Shown piece after piece: positions 26,265 through 35,595 of a DNA stretch of 64,000 nt; position 1 is the first letter of the stretch; the number at the start of each line of letters is the position of its first letter. The stretch comes from RUG705 sp934101175 (GTDB lineage: Bacteria; Bacillota_I; Bacilli_A; RF39; UBA660). The stretch covers positions 248,001 through 312,000 of the forward strand of contig CAKOQC010000002.1 in the NCBI GenBank assembly GCA_934101175.1, written 5' to 3'. Below the pieces are notes generated by a model. It worked only from the letters and a program-made list of their open reading frames with translations. It was not told the origin of the DNA and did no database searches. The position numbers and the translations under genes are program-made.

Positions 26265-27632
26265 TTATAGTTTACTTATGATATCTCTTGCTACATATAC
26301 TCCTGAAGCTGAAGCGTGTGATAGGGAATGAGTTACACCAGAACCATCTCCAATTATATATAGTCCTGGATATTTAGTTTCTAGGTTATTATCAACATCT
26401 ACTTCAATATTATAGAATTTTACTTCAACTCCATATAGAAGAGTATCATCATTAGCAGTACCTGGAGCTACCTTATCAAGAGCATAAATCATTTCAATAA
26501 TATCATCTAAAAGTCTTTTAGGAAGGACTAGACTTAAATCACCTGGAGTGGCTTTTAAAGTAGGAATAACAGTACTTTTACTAAGTCTTTTTTCATTAGT
26601 TCTTCTACCTCTTATTAGGTCTCCAAAACGTTGGACGATAACGCCTCCTCCTAACATGTTAGATAGTCTGGCAATAGATTCACCATAGCTGTTACTATCT
26701 TTAAATGGTTCTGAGAAGGTTTTAGATACTAAAAGAGCAAAGTTAGTATTGTTAGTTTTAAGAGAATCATCTTCATAACTATGACCATTAACAGTAATAA
26801 TACCGTTAGTATTTTCATTTACTACAATACCATTAGGATTCATACAGAAAGTACGAACATTATCTTCATATTTTTCAGTACGATAAACGATTTTGCTTTC
26901 ATATAATTCATCTGTTAGATTAGAGAATATTGGAGCAGGAAGTTCTACACGGACACCGATGTCTACTCGATTAGAGCTAGTATTAATATCTAGACTTTGA
27001 CATAGTTCTTCAATCCATTTACTACCACTACGACCTGCTGAGACAATACATTTTTTAGACTTATATTCTTTATTGTTAGCAATTATATGATAAGTATTAT
27101 CTATTACTTTGATTTCTTTAACAGGAGTGTTGAAGAAGAAATCAATATATTTATTTAGTTCATTATAGATATTTTCTAAGACAATATAGTTAATATCAGT
27201 ACCTAGATGTCTTACAGAAGCATCTAATAGATTTAATTTATTTTGCATACATATTTTTTTGAAATTACTATTAGTAGTAGAGTATAGTTTAGTACCTTTA
27301 CCACCAAACTTGACATTTATATCATCAACATAGTGCATTAGTTCAAGAGCAAGTTTTTGACCAATATGTTCATGAAGAGTACCTCCAAAATCATTAGTAA
27401 TATTATATTTACCATCAGAAAAAGCTCCTGCTCCTCCAAAACCACTCATAATAGAACAAGTAGGACACTTAATACAAGATTTTATTTTTTCACCATCAAT
27501 AGGACATTTTCTTTGATTAAGAGGTTTTCCTTTTTCAAATATAGCTATTTTAAGATTTTTGTTTTTTTGAATTAATTCATAAGCTGCAAAGATGCCACCA
27601 GGACCGGCACCGATTATTGTAACATCATACAT
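26265..27632 (-). CDS. FAD-dependent dehydrogenase, COG2509
   Basis: Flavoprotein of about 455 aa. N-terminal dinucleotide fold VTIIGAGPGGIFAAYEL binds FAD. A cysteine-rich stretch (RKCPIDGEKIKSCIKCPTC) and SGFGGAGAFSDGK follow, both typical of COG2509. The C-terminal GLYIIGDGSGVTHSLSHASASG closes the FAD site. The start is set at MYDVT (27632); GGTGAT just upstream can serve it, and two further ATGs lie within 12 bases upstream. The physiological substrate of the family is unknown. Confidence 0.88.
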   Translation of the reverse strand: MYDVTIIGAGPGGIFAAYELIQKNKNLKIAIFEKGKPLNQRKCPIDGEKIKSCIKCPTCSIMSGFGGAGAFSDGKYNITNDFGGTLHEHIGQKLALELMHYVDDINVKFGGKGTKLYSTTNSNFKKICMQNKLNLLDASVRHLGTDINYIVLENIYNELNKYIDFFFNTPVKEIKVIDNTYHIIANNKEYKSKKCIVSAGRSGSKWIEELCQSLDINTSSNRVDIGVRVELPAPIFSNLTDELYESKIVYRTEKYEDNVRTFCMNPNGIVVNENTNGIITVNGHSYEDDSLKTNNTNFALLVSKTFSEPFKDSNSYGESIARLSNMLGGGVIVQRFGDLIRGRRTNEKRLSKSTVIPTLKATPGDLSLVLPKRLLDDIIEMIYALDKVAPGTANDDTLLYGVEVKFYNIEVDVDNNLETKYPGLYIIGDGSGVTHSLSHASASGVYVARDIISKL

Positions 27633-27696
27633 CATTATCACCATTTTAATTATAACATGGATAAAATTAGAAGTAAAATAAAAATTAGATTATTTA

Positions 27697-27725
27697 TTGC
27701 AATTTAAAAATAAATATAGTAAAAT
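27697..27725 (+). promoter_or_regulatory. Promoter of phosphorelay operon
   Basis: TTGCAA (27697-27702), 17-nt spacer, TAAAAT (27720-27725), 25 bases before the Hpt gene. Confidence 0.65.
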
Positions 27726-27749
27726 TAGATTAGGAAAGTAGGGATAGAA

Positions 27750-28118
27750 ATGGAAGATAAAAAAAAGGAATTTTTAATACAAAATGGAGTAGATGTTGAA
27801 AAAGGAATAGAAAATACTATGGATTTTGAAACTTATAATGAGATACTTCTTGAGTTTTGTGATAGTTTTCCTACAGAAGTAAATAAATTTAATCAATATA
27901 AAGTACAAGGAGATTTAGTTAATTACGAAATAATAGTACATGCACTTAAGAGTAATTGTAGAACTTTAGGATTTATGTCAACGGGAGAGATGTTTTATCA
28001 ACATGAACTAGCTAGTAAACAGAATAATAAAACATGGATAGATGAAAATTATAATGCTTTAATTACAGAAGTAAATAGAGTATATAAAATACTTATGACT
28101 TATAAAGGAATGGAATAA
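27750..28118 (+). CDS. Hpt phosphotransfer protein
   Basis: A stand-alone histidine phosphotransfer protein of 122 aa. The phospho-accepting residue is His64 in HALKSNCRTLGF, matching the Hpt pattern HxLKGxxxxxG. The rest is helical. It lies 3 nt before a response regulator gene and near a hybrid kinase, so it likely shuttles phosphate between them. Confidence 0.85.
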   Translation: MEDKKKEFLIQNGVDVEKGIENTMDFETYNEILLEFCDSFPTEVNKFNQYKVQGDLVNYEIIVHALKSNCRTLGFMSTGEMFYQHELASKQNNKTWIDENYNALITEVNRVYKILMTYKGME

Positions 28119-28121
28119 AAT

Positions 28122-29756
28122 ATGAAAGAATATAAAGGGATTATAGATGAAATAGTTAAGAATAACTTATATGAAGTATTAATAATAGATGTTACTTTAG
28201 ATAAAATATATAAATATAAGATTAAGAATAATGATTATGTACTTGATACAGAATTATCTTATCAAGAATATTTATCTAATTGTAAAGATTTTATTGAAGA
28301 AGACGATATAGATAATTATATAGATTCTTTATCTATATCTAAATTAGAGAGTACTAATGAAAGAATAAATCTTGAATATAAGATGAAAGATGAGATGGGT
28401 AATTATATTCCTTTTAATAGTAATATTATGTTATATGAAGAAGATGGTAAGAAAGTAATAGTAGTTCTTACTAATAAAGATATTACTAATAAAGAACTTA
28501 AGAATAGGATAAGTAGTAAATCTAATATAGAAGTTAAATTAAAGAAGATGACTGACTCTGTAGGATTAGCTTTTCTTAAGATACATAATATTATTAATAA
28601 TGATAGTAATTCAGCTTCAAAAAAAGAATATATAGATTCTATATTAGCTAGTATTACAACAGAATTTCCAGAATTTAATGAAGCTTTATCTAATAATGCA
28701 ATGAATTTTTATGATAATGGTAAGAATACTATTATGATTATAGATGATGATAAGATGACTTGTAGTTTAATTAAGAAAATATTTGATAAAGATTATGATA
28801 TAATAGTTGCTAATAATGGTAAAGAAGCAATAGATTATTTAGAAGATATAGATAAAGATTATAATTCTAAGAATAATATTTCTTGTATATTCTTAGACCT
28901 TTTGATGCCAGTATTAGATGGATTTAGTGTATTAGATTATCTTAATGATAATAATTATTTAGGTAAGATGCCGGTTATTATTATTAGTGGTAATTATGAT
29001 AAAGAAACTAGAAATAAAGCTTATAGTTATCAAATAGCAGATATGTTAGAGAAACCTTTTAATGTACAAGTAGTAAGACATAGAATAGAGAATTTAATAA
29101 ACTTATATAAATCTAGTAATGCTATTAATAGTATGATGTTAGAACAACATAAAGAACTTAGAGATATAGTTAATGCTTTGATAGTATCATATGAGATGGA
29201 TTATGATAAATGTATGAAAATGATAAAGAAATATACAAGATTATTAGCAATGCAGGTATCAGTAGATTATCCAGAATATAATATTAATAGTAATATGATA
29301 GATAAATTAGCTAATTCAGCAGGTTATTTTGCTATAGGAAATTATACATTACCTAGAAGTATACTATATAAAAAGGGAATATATACAGAAGAAGAGAGAA
29401 GTCTTATAAAGATGGCTCATATTAATGGAGCTAGTATTATTAAACATGTACTTAGTAAAGATAATAACTTAATAGATGGAAAATATGCTTATGAGATATG
29501 TAAATATTATAATGAAAGATATGATGGAAATGGATATCCTGAAGGACTTAGTGGTAATAGTATTCCATTATCAGTACAAGTAGCTAGCATAGCAATAGAA
29601 TATAGCAATCTAATTAATACAATTACACCAGTTGATTATGAGAGAGTATCATCACTAATCATAATGGAATCAGGTAGAAAGTTTAGTCCAAAAATAGTAG
29701 AAAGCTTTAAAAAAGTTAAAGGAGAATTTGAATCAATAACTAAACTAGGAGAATAA
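28122..29756 (+). CDS. Response regulator with decayed HD-GYP domain
   Basis: A 544-aa cytoplasmic protein. Residues 1-125 resemble a PAS-like fold, residues ~203-325 a receiver domain (acidic pocket IIDDD at 206-210, phospho-Asp259 in FLDLLMP, Lys311 in EKPF). Residues ~340-535 align with HD-GYP but lack its metal ligands: the HDIGK site is replaced by GYFAIG (401-406) and the HHE site by YYNE (462-465), while DGNGYP (468-473) is kept. The domain is therefore probably not a phosphodiesterase; binding or scaffolding is more likely. It is co-transcribed with Hpt and hybrid kinase genes. Confidence 0.8.
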   Translation: MKEYKGIIDEIVKNNLYEVLIIDVTLDKIYKYKIKNNDYVLDTELSYQEYLSNCKDFIEEDDIDNYIDSLSISKLESTNERINLEYKMKDEMGNYIPFNSNIMLYEEDGKKVIVVLTNKDITNKELKNRISSKSNIEVKLKKMTDSVGLAFLKIHNIINNDSNSASKKEYIDSILASITTEFPEFNEALSNNAMNFYDNGKNTIMIIDDDKMTCSLIKKIFDKDYDIIVANNGKEAIDYLEDIDKDYNSKNNISCIFLDLLMPVLDGFSVLDYLNDNNYLGKMPVIIISGNYDKETRNKAYSYQIADMLEKPFNVQVVRHRIENLINLYKSSNAINSMMLEQHKELRDIVNALIVSYEMDYDKCMKMIKKYTRLLAMQVSVDYPEYNINSNMIDKLANSAGYFAIGNYTLPRSILYKKGIYTEEERSLIKMAHINGASIIKHVLSKDNNLIDGKYAYEICKYYNERYDGNGYPEGLSGNSIPLSVQVASIAIEYSNLINTITPVDYERVSSLIIMESGRKFSPKIVESFKKVKGEFESITKLGE

Positions 29757-29784
29757 TTTAGAATATTTAAGTAGGTGATAAAAA

Positions 29785-31638
29785 ATGTATAATGATATAG
29801 CTGTACAACTTATTAGTTTCATATATATATTAGTATTATCATTAGTATATTTTTTAAAAAGAAAATATAACTTTTTAGAGAGTAGAATATATAAATCATT
29901 ATTAATAATGGCAGGTATTACTCTTTTACTTGATATAGGAAGTATATGGTTAATAGATGATGGTAATATGTCTAAAATAGGATGTATGATAATTACTAAG
30001 ACATATTTTATTAGTTTATTAGGATGGATAATATTATTTATATCATATGTACTTTTAAATAAATCTACTATTAAATATAAAAATATGAATGAACTTTTAA
30101 AACAAAGTTTAGGAGCAAGATTCTTTTTAGTATTAATAATAGTATTATTAGCTTTAATGATAATACTACCAGTTAATTATCAAATAAATCCATTTAGTTA
30201 TTATGGAATGGGAGTAAACTTATTATATATAATAGCTACAATAGGGACATTATCTATGATGTTAGTACTTATATTTAGTAGTAAGAAGTTATCTAATGAT
30301 AAGAGTTGGTCTACCTTTATAGCAGTAGTTATGTTTGCAATTACATTCTTATTACAATGGAAATTCTTAGATATAAAAGTATTAGGAAGTGGAATAGCTT
30401 TAGTAACATTATTTATATATTTTACCTTGGAAAATCCTGATTTAAAATATATAGATGAACTTAATGCTCTTAAAATAAGAGCAGAAGAAGCTAATCAAGC
30501 GAAGACATATTTCTTAGCTAGTATGAGTCATGAAATTAGAACCCCAATGAATGCTATTATTGGACTTTCAGAATCAATACTGCAAAGTGGAAATGTTCCA
30601 TCAGAAATATATGAAGATGTTAAAAATATTAGTAGAGCAGGAGATACTTTATTAGAAATAGTAAATAATATATTAGATATAACTAAGATAGAAGAAGGTA
30701 AGACTGAAGTTAAGAATGAACCTTATAATTTAGCAGATACAATAGCAGAACTTAAAAATATTACTGAAATATCTCTAGCAGAGAAACCGATAAAATTTAA
30801 TGTAGAAATAATAGGGAATGTTCCTAATAGATTAAGAGGAGATCAAGTAAAAGTATATCAAGTACTTATGAATCTTTTATCTAATGCAGTAAAATATACT
30901 CAAAAAGGAAATATTACCTTTAGTATAGAATCAATTAATTTTGGTAGTAAAGCAACACTTACATTTAAAGTTAAAGATACCGGAATAGGAATAAAGAAGA
31001 CAGATTATGATAAGATTTTTCAGAAGTTTGAAAGATTAGATCAAGAACAGAAGAATATTCAAGGAAGTGGACTTGGATTATCTATTACTAAAAGATTAGT
31101 AGATATGATGAGAGGAAAAATTAGCTTTGAGAGTGAATATCAAAGAGGAACAACATTTACAGTAGTATTAGAACAAGAAATAATAAGTAAAGATAAAATA
31201 AGTGAAGAAGATACTAATAAAATTATTAAAAAGACAGTTTCAGAATACTTTGATGGAAGTAAATATAATATCCTATTAGTAGATGATAACTTATTAAATT
31301 TAAAAGTAGCAGAAAAATTATTACAAAAATATAAATTTAATATTACTAGTGTTACTAGTGGACTTGATTGTATTAATTATACAAAAAAGAAGAAATATGA
31401 TTTAATATTTCTTGATCATATGATGCCAGAAATGGATGGAATACATACATTATATAATCTTAAGAAAAGAGCAGAAGGATTTAATACACCAGTAGTAGTA
31501 CTTACAGCTAATGCCATAGAAGGATCTAAAGAAATGTATCTAAAAGAAGGATTTTGTGATTACTTATCAAAACCTATTAGTCAAGTAGAATTAGATAGAA
31601 TATTAAGAGAACAATTACATATAGAAGATGAAAGTTAG
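29785..31638 (+). CDS. Hybrid sensor histidine kinase
   Basis: 617-aa membrane sensor. About seven N-terminal helices (residues 8-215), HisKA with phospho-accepting His249 in MSHEIRTPMNAI, HATPase with N, G1 and G2 boxes (NLLSNAVKYT, DTGIGIKK, GSGLGLSI), and a C-terminal receiver with phospho-Asp544 in FLDHMMPEMDG. The kinase needs an Hpt step, supplied by the gene at 27750. The 7-helix sensor resembles the MASE or 7TM group; the stimulus is unknown. ATG at 29785 behind AGGTGAT. Confidence 0.92.
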   Translation: MYNDIAVQLISFIYILVLSLVYFLKRKYNFLESRIYKSLLIMAGITLLLDIGSIWLIDDGNMSKIGCMIITKTYFISLLGWIILFISYVLLNKSTIKYKNMNELLKQSLGARFFLVLIIVLLALMIILPVNYQINPFSYYGMGVNLLYIIATIGTLSMMLVLIFSSKKLSNDKSWSTFIAVVMFAITFLLQWKFLDIKVLGSGIALVTLFIYFTLENPDLKYIDELNALKIRAEEANQAKTYFLASMSHEIRTPMNAIIGLSESILQSGNVPSEIYEDVKNISRAGDTLLEIVNNILDITKIEEGKTEVKNEPYNLADTIAELKNITEISLAEKPIKFNVEIIGNVPNRLRGDQVKVYQVLMNLLSNAVKYTQKGNITFSIESINFGSKATLTFKVKDTGIGIKKTDYDKIFQKFERLDQEQKNIQGSGLGLSITKRLVDMMRGKISFESEYQRGTTFTVVLEQEIISKDKISEEDTNKIIKKTVSEYFDGSKYNILLVDDNLLNLKVAEKLLQKYKFNITSVTSGLDCINYTKKKKYDLIFLDHMMPEMDGIHTLYNLKKRAEGFNTPVVVLTANAIEGSKEMYLKEGFCDYLSKPISQVELDRILREQLHIEDES

Positions 31639-31649
31639 GAAGTGTGCAT

Positions 31650-32555
31650 ATGAATATAGATGTAAATATACAATATATAAAAAAACTAGTTAAAAATACT
31701 TTACATTTTGAAATAACAGAAGATGAAGCAAAATATATTTTAGGAAATATTAAATATGCATGGGATAAAGAAATAGCTATGGGTAAATTTGATAAAGAAA
31801 TTATTAAATATGCTAATCAAGTAAAAAATAGAGAATATATAGAATCTTATGATGAATTTGATAGTCTTATAGATATGTTTAAAACAGAGAATGAAAAATT
31901 TAAACAGAAAGATGAGAAGAAGAATAGTTCTTCAGTATACTATGATAAGGTATATAATTATATAATTAACTTGTTAGATAGAGTATCTAATATATTTGAT
32001 TATAAAGGAAGGAAAGAGAAAATTGCTGAAGAGATATCTAGAGTATATATAGGAGATGAAGAATTATTTAAAGGAACTTATGATAATAAGATTATTGAAA
32101 ATTTAGTTACAGGTATATATGGGAAAGAAGGATTTAGAGGAGTAGGATATCAAGATAGTTATAAAAAAACACAAGAAATAGTTAATGAATATGTAAGAGA
32201 TTCAATGTACTATGATGATCTTATGAAGGCACATGGAAATATATATAATATAGTTTCTGGTATAACTTTAAATGTAGTTCTTAATAATATACCTAAAGAT
32301 AAAATTGGAGAATATGTTAATGCTAGTTTATCAGTATATAATATGAAAAATAATTCATGCTATTCAGGATATGAAATTAAAGATATTTATGGAAGAATAA
32401 AAAGTATTACTAAAAAAGAAATGGTAGATGATCTTAAATTAGGAGCTTTATGTGCAGCGGCACTTAGTGGTAGTATTGTAGCACAACTTGGATTATTTTA
32501 TGTAATAAGTAATCAATTTACTCAAGAAGGAGAAGGCCGTAATGGAAGAAGTTAG
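31650..32555 (+). CDS. Unknown 301-aa protein in phosphorelay operon
   Basis: Not recognised. The ATG at 31650 is supported by AGGAAGTG; an in-frame GTG at 31644 is less likely. The sequence is charged, helical and Lys/Glu/Tyr-rich, with a hydrophobic stretch near the C terminus (LGALCAAALSGSIVAQLGLFYVI) that could be one membrane helix. It starts 11 nt after the kinase gene and overlaps the next gene by 14 nt, so it belongs to the same transcript. A role linked to the phosphorelay is inferred from position only. Confidence 0.6.
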   Translation: MNIDVNIQYIKKLVKNTLHFEITEDEAKYILGNIKYAWDKEIAMGKFDKEIIKYANQVKNREYIESYDEFDSLIDMFKTENEKFKQKDEKKNSSSVYYDKVYNYIINLLDRVSNIFDYKGRKEKIAEEISRVYIGDEELFKGTYDNKIIENLVTGIYGKEGFRGVGYQDSYKKTQEIVNEYVRDSMYYDDLMKAHGNIYNIVSGITLNVVLNNIPKDKIGEYVNASLSVYNMKNNSCYSGYEIKDIYGRIKSITKKEMVDDLKLGALCAAALSGSIVAQLGLFYVISNQFTQEGEGRNGRS

Positions 32556-32793
32556 AGTATATACTTTTCCTATGGGTGAAGAATACTATGAAGTAGATAG
32601 ATTATCTTATAAGAATAAAGAATATCTTTTATTAGTAAATAAAAATAAAGAATATATAGCTTGTATTAGAAAAATAGTTATGATAGATAATGAAGAGTAT
32701 CTAGATAAACTTAGTGTTAATGAATATGAATTGGTTAAATTAAAATTTATTGATAAGAATAAAGATAAATTATTAATGTATGGATATATTTAA
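32542..32793 (+). CDS. Small DUF1292-like protein
   Basis: 83-aa protein with the strand-rich pattern of DUF1292/YrzB (EYYEVDRLSYKNKEYLLLV, ending with a short acidic-basic tail). ATG at 32542 behind AAGGAG, inside the end of the previous gene. Family assignment is tentative. Function unknown. Confidence 0.55.
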   Translation: MEEVRVYTFPMGEEYYEVDRLSYKNKEYLLLVNKNKEYIACIRKIVMIDNEEYLDKLSVNEYELVKLKFIDKNKDKLLMYGYI

Positions 32794-32832
32794 AAATAAT
32801 AACATTGTATGATACAGTGTTATTATTTTTTT
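32792..32832 (+). terminator. Terminator of phosphorelay operon
   Basis: 16-bp stem (32792-32807 with 32815-32830, including a T-G pair), 7-nt loop, then T-run. Confidence 0.88.
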
Positions 32833-32847
32833 GATGGATTATTAAAA

Positions 32848-32873
32848 AACTTCATTCTTTTATGAGTGAAGTT
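32848..32873 (-). terminator. Terminator of mutS
   Basis: 10-bp stem (32848-32857 with 32864-32873, one G-U pair) followed by T5 on the minus strand. Confidence 0.82.
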
Positions 32874-35404
32874 TATTTTAGTTTGTTTTTAAGTTCATAT
32901 AAGATATTGATAGCTTCGATTGGAGTTAATTCTAGAACATTTAATTCTTTTAACTGCTTTTCTATCTCACTTTCTTGTTTATCAAAATCTAGAGGTAGAG
33001 TTGTTTGAATAACAATATCACGTTTTTTCTCTTTATTTTCATAAACTTTTAATATTTCAGTAGCTCTATCAGTTACTTCTTTAGGAAGATTAGCTAATTT
33101 GGCTACATTAATACCATAACTTTTATCAATAGAACCATTTTTAACTTTATGTAAGAAAGTTATTTTTCCATCTTTTTCTTCAGCACTAACATGCTTATTC
33201 TTAAGCTTATCTAGAGTATTTTCTAGATCAGTAAGTTCATGATAGTGAGTAGAAAATAGAGTTTTACATGCTATTTTATTATTAATATATTCAAGGATTG
33301 CTTGAGCAAGACTCATACCATCAAAAGTAGCAGTACCACGACCTAGTTCATCAAAAAGAATTAGACTATTAGGAGTAGCATTCTTAATAGCATTAGCAGC
33401 CTCAGTCATTTCTACCATGAAGGTAGATTCTCCACTAACAAGATCATCACTAGCACCAATACGAGTAAATATTTTATCAAAGATAGGCATAGTAGCTTTC
33501 TTAGCAGGAACATAACAACCTATTTGAGCCATAATAGTAATAATACCTAGTTGTCTCATATAAGTAGACTTACCAGCCATATTAGGACCAGTTATTAGAA
33601 GAATAGAAGTATTATTATCCATAATAATATCATTAGGGATATATTCTTCTTTAATAACTTTTTCTACTACAGGATGACGACCTTCTAAGATTTCTAGATT
33701 ATGATCTTTAGTTAGAGTAGGACGAATATAATTATATTTTTCACTAATAATAGCGAATGATGATAAGACATCTATTTCACTAATAATAGTAGCTATTTGT
33801 TGAAGTGTTCTTGTATATTCTTTAGTAATATCACGTATTTTAATAAACAAATCATATTCAAGATTAATTATTTTTTCTTCAGCAGATAGGACAAGATCTT
33901 CTTTTTCTTTTAGAATAGGGTTTATAAATCTTTCACAGTTAGTAAGAGTTTGTTTACGAATATAACCATATTCTTCTTTTACTAGAGGAAGATTTCCTTT
34001 AGATATTTCGATGTAATAGCCGAATACTTTATTAAAACCTACTTTTAAGTTTTTGATACCAGTTCTTTCTCTTTCTTCTAATTCATAACTACTGATAAAG
34101 TCTTTTCCTCCACTACGAAGGTCTTTTAGAGTATCTAATTCTTGATTGTAACCTTCTTTAATAAGATAACCTTCTTTTAGTGTTTGAGGGGGATTTTCAT
34201 ATAGAGATGATTGAAGAAGGTTATATAGATCTGTTACATTTGGTAATTCTTTATAGTTAATAGATTTTAGAGTGGTATTTATTTCAGGTAATTCTTTTAG
34301 GGAATCTCTTAGTTGAATTAGATCTTTAGCATTAGCAGTACCTAGAGAGATTCTTCCACATAGCCTTTCTAAGTCATAAACGTTATATAGATGTTTTCTT
34401 AATTCTTCATTTTGAATAAATTCTTCAAGAAGAGTAGATACGATTTCATAACGTTTATTTATTTCATCAATATCTATTAAAGGATTTTCAATCCATGTTC
34501 TTAGTTTACGTGAACCCATGGCGGTTTTTGTTTCATCAAGAAGCCATAATAAAGAGTACATTCTTTCTTTATTACGCATACTTTCAGTTAATTCTAGATT
34601 TCTTTTAGTATGAATATCCATAGATAGATATTCATTGTTTTTTCTTATGATGATAGGTTCTAAATGAGATACATTACGTTTAAGATTTATAATTAGGTAA
34701 TTAATTAGATGCTTAATACCAGTAATATATCTTTTATCAGTTATATCTTTATAGATATAGTTATATGTTTCATCAGGATATAAATTATCAGTAATTGTTA
34801 TAGGTAGTTTATAAACGTTCTTAAGAGAATTAATTATTTCTAGGGGAACACTACTATTGGCAATTATTTCTTTGATATTTAGATAAATTACTTTATTAAT
34901 TAATAGTTCATTATTTTTTTCAATTATTTCTCCATAGCAAGAACCAGTAGTTATATCAGTATAAGTTAAAATATAGCAATAATCTAAGTGATAAATACTG
35001 GCAAGATAATTGTTTTCTTTTTCATTTAGAGAGTTACTTGAGATGACAGAACCAGAAGATATTACTTCTGTGATATCTCTTTTAACAATACCTTTGGCAT
35101 TTTTAGGATCTTCTAACTGTTCACAAATGGCTACTTTGTATCCTTTTTTGATTAGTTTATCAATATAAATATCTACTGCATGATGGGGAACACCACACAT
35201 AGGAACTCTTTCTTCTAAACCAGCATTTCGACCAGTTAGAGTTAATTCTAATTCATGGCTTACTAATTCAGCATCTTCAAAGAACATTTCATAAAAGTCT
35301 CCAAGACGATAGAGAATAATAGTATCCATGTTTTTCTCCTTTAATTCAACATAGTGTTGCATCATTGGAGCTAATTTTGTTTTATCTACTTCACATAACT
35401 TCAT
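32873..35404 (-). CDS. mutS: DNA mismatch repair protein MutS
   Basis: Mismatch-recognition ATPase, 843 aa. The N-terminal mismatch domain holds the Phe-x-Glu wedge in YRLGDFYEMFFEDA. The C-terminal ATPase has Walker A GPNMAGKSTYMRQ, the ESTFMVEM signature and Walker B LILFDELGRGTATFDG. The C-terminal tail ends as usual. The start is set at MKLCEVDK (35404), behind GTTGTGAT; a frame six codons longer exists. It extends about 10 residues beyond the common MutS start. mutL is not adjacent, unlike in most Firmicutes. Confidence 0.97.
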   Translation of the reverse strand: MKLCEVDKTKLAPMMQHYVELKEKNMDTIILYRLGDFYEMFFEDAELVSHELELTLTGRNAGLEERVPMCGVPHHAVDIYIDKLIKKGYKVAICEQLEDPKNAKGIVKRDITEVISSGSVISSNSLNEKENNYLASIYHLDYCYILTYTDITTGSCYGEIIEKNNELLINKVIYLNIKEIIANSSVPLEIINSLKNVYKLPITITDNLYPDETYNYIYKDITDKRYITGIKHLINYLIINLKRNVSHLEPIIIRKNNEYLSMDIHTKRNLELTESMRNKERMYSLLWLLDETKTAMGSRKLRTWIENPLIDIDEINKRYEIVSTLLEEFIQNEELRKHLYNVYDLERLCGRISLGTANAKDLIQLRDSLKELPEINTTLKSINYKELPNVTDLYNLLQSSLYENPPQTLKEGYLIKEGYNQELDTLKDLRSGGKDFISSYELEERERTGIKNLKVGFNKVFGYYIEISKGNLPLVKEEYGYIRKQTLTNCERFINPILKEKEDLVLSAEEKIINLEYDLFIKIRDITKEYTRTLQQIATIISEIDVLSSFAIISEKYNYIRPTLTKDHNLEILEGRHPVVEKVIKEEYIPNDIIMDNNTSILLITGPNMAGKSTYMRQLGIITIMAQIGCYVPAKKATMPIFDKIFTRIGASDDLVSGESTFMVEMTEAANAIKNATPNSLILFDELGRGTATFDGMSLAQAILEYINNKIACKTLFSTHYHELTDLENTLDKLKNKHVSAEEKDGKITFLHKVKNGSIDKSYGINVAKLANLPKEVTDRATEILKVYENKEKKRDIVIQTTLPLDFDKQESEIEKQLKELNVLELTPIEAINILYELKNKLK

Positions 35405-35496
35405 ATATATCACAACTTTCATCTGTTATTATAACAAAAAATAACTATCATTATCAAGAAAATTGTTAATTTATAGTAAAAATATGGTAATAAAAG

Positions 35497-35526
35497 TATA
35501 CAAATAGAATACATATATGATATAAT
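35497..35526 (+). promoter_or_regulatory. Promoter-like site facing + between two minus-strand genes
   Basis: TATACA (35497-35502), 18-nt spacer and extended -10 TGATATAAT (TATAAT at 35521-35526). Nothing coding follows on the plus strand, only a long hairpin, so it could drive a short RNA. Confidence 0.4.
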
Positions 35527-35528
35527 TA

Positions 35529-35595
35529 AAAAAAGAATATTTATGATTATAAAGATACTACTACTTCATTTATAATATTATAAATATTCTTTTTT
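35529..35595. terminator. Long hairpin, terminator of 35596 gene and possible small RNA
   Basis: 16-bp outer stem (35529-35544 with 35580-35595) and an 8-bp inner stem (35546-35553 with 35569-35576) around a 15-nt loop. On the minus strand T7 follows, on the plus strand T6. It ends the minus-strand gene and may be the body of a ~70-nt plus-strand RNA. Confidence 0.65.
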
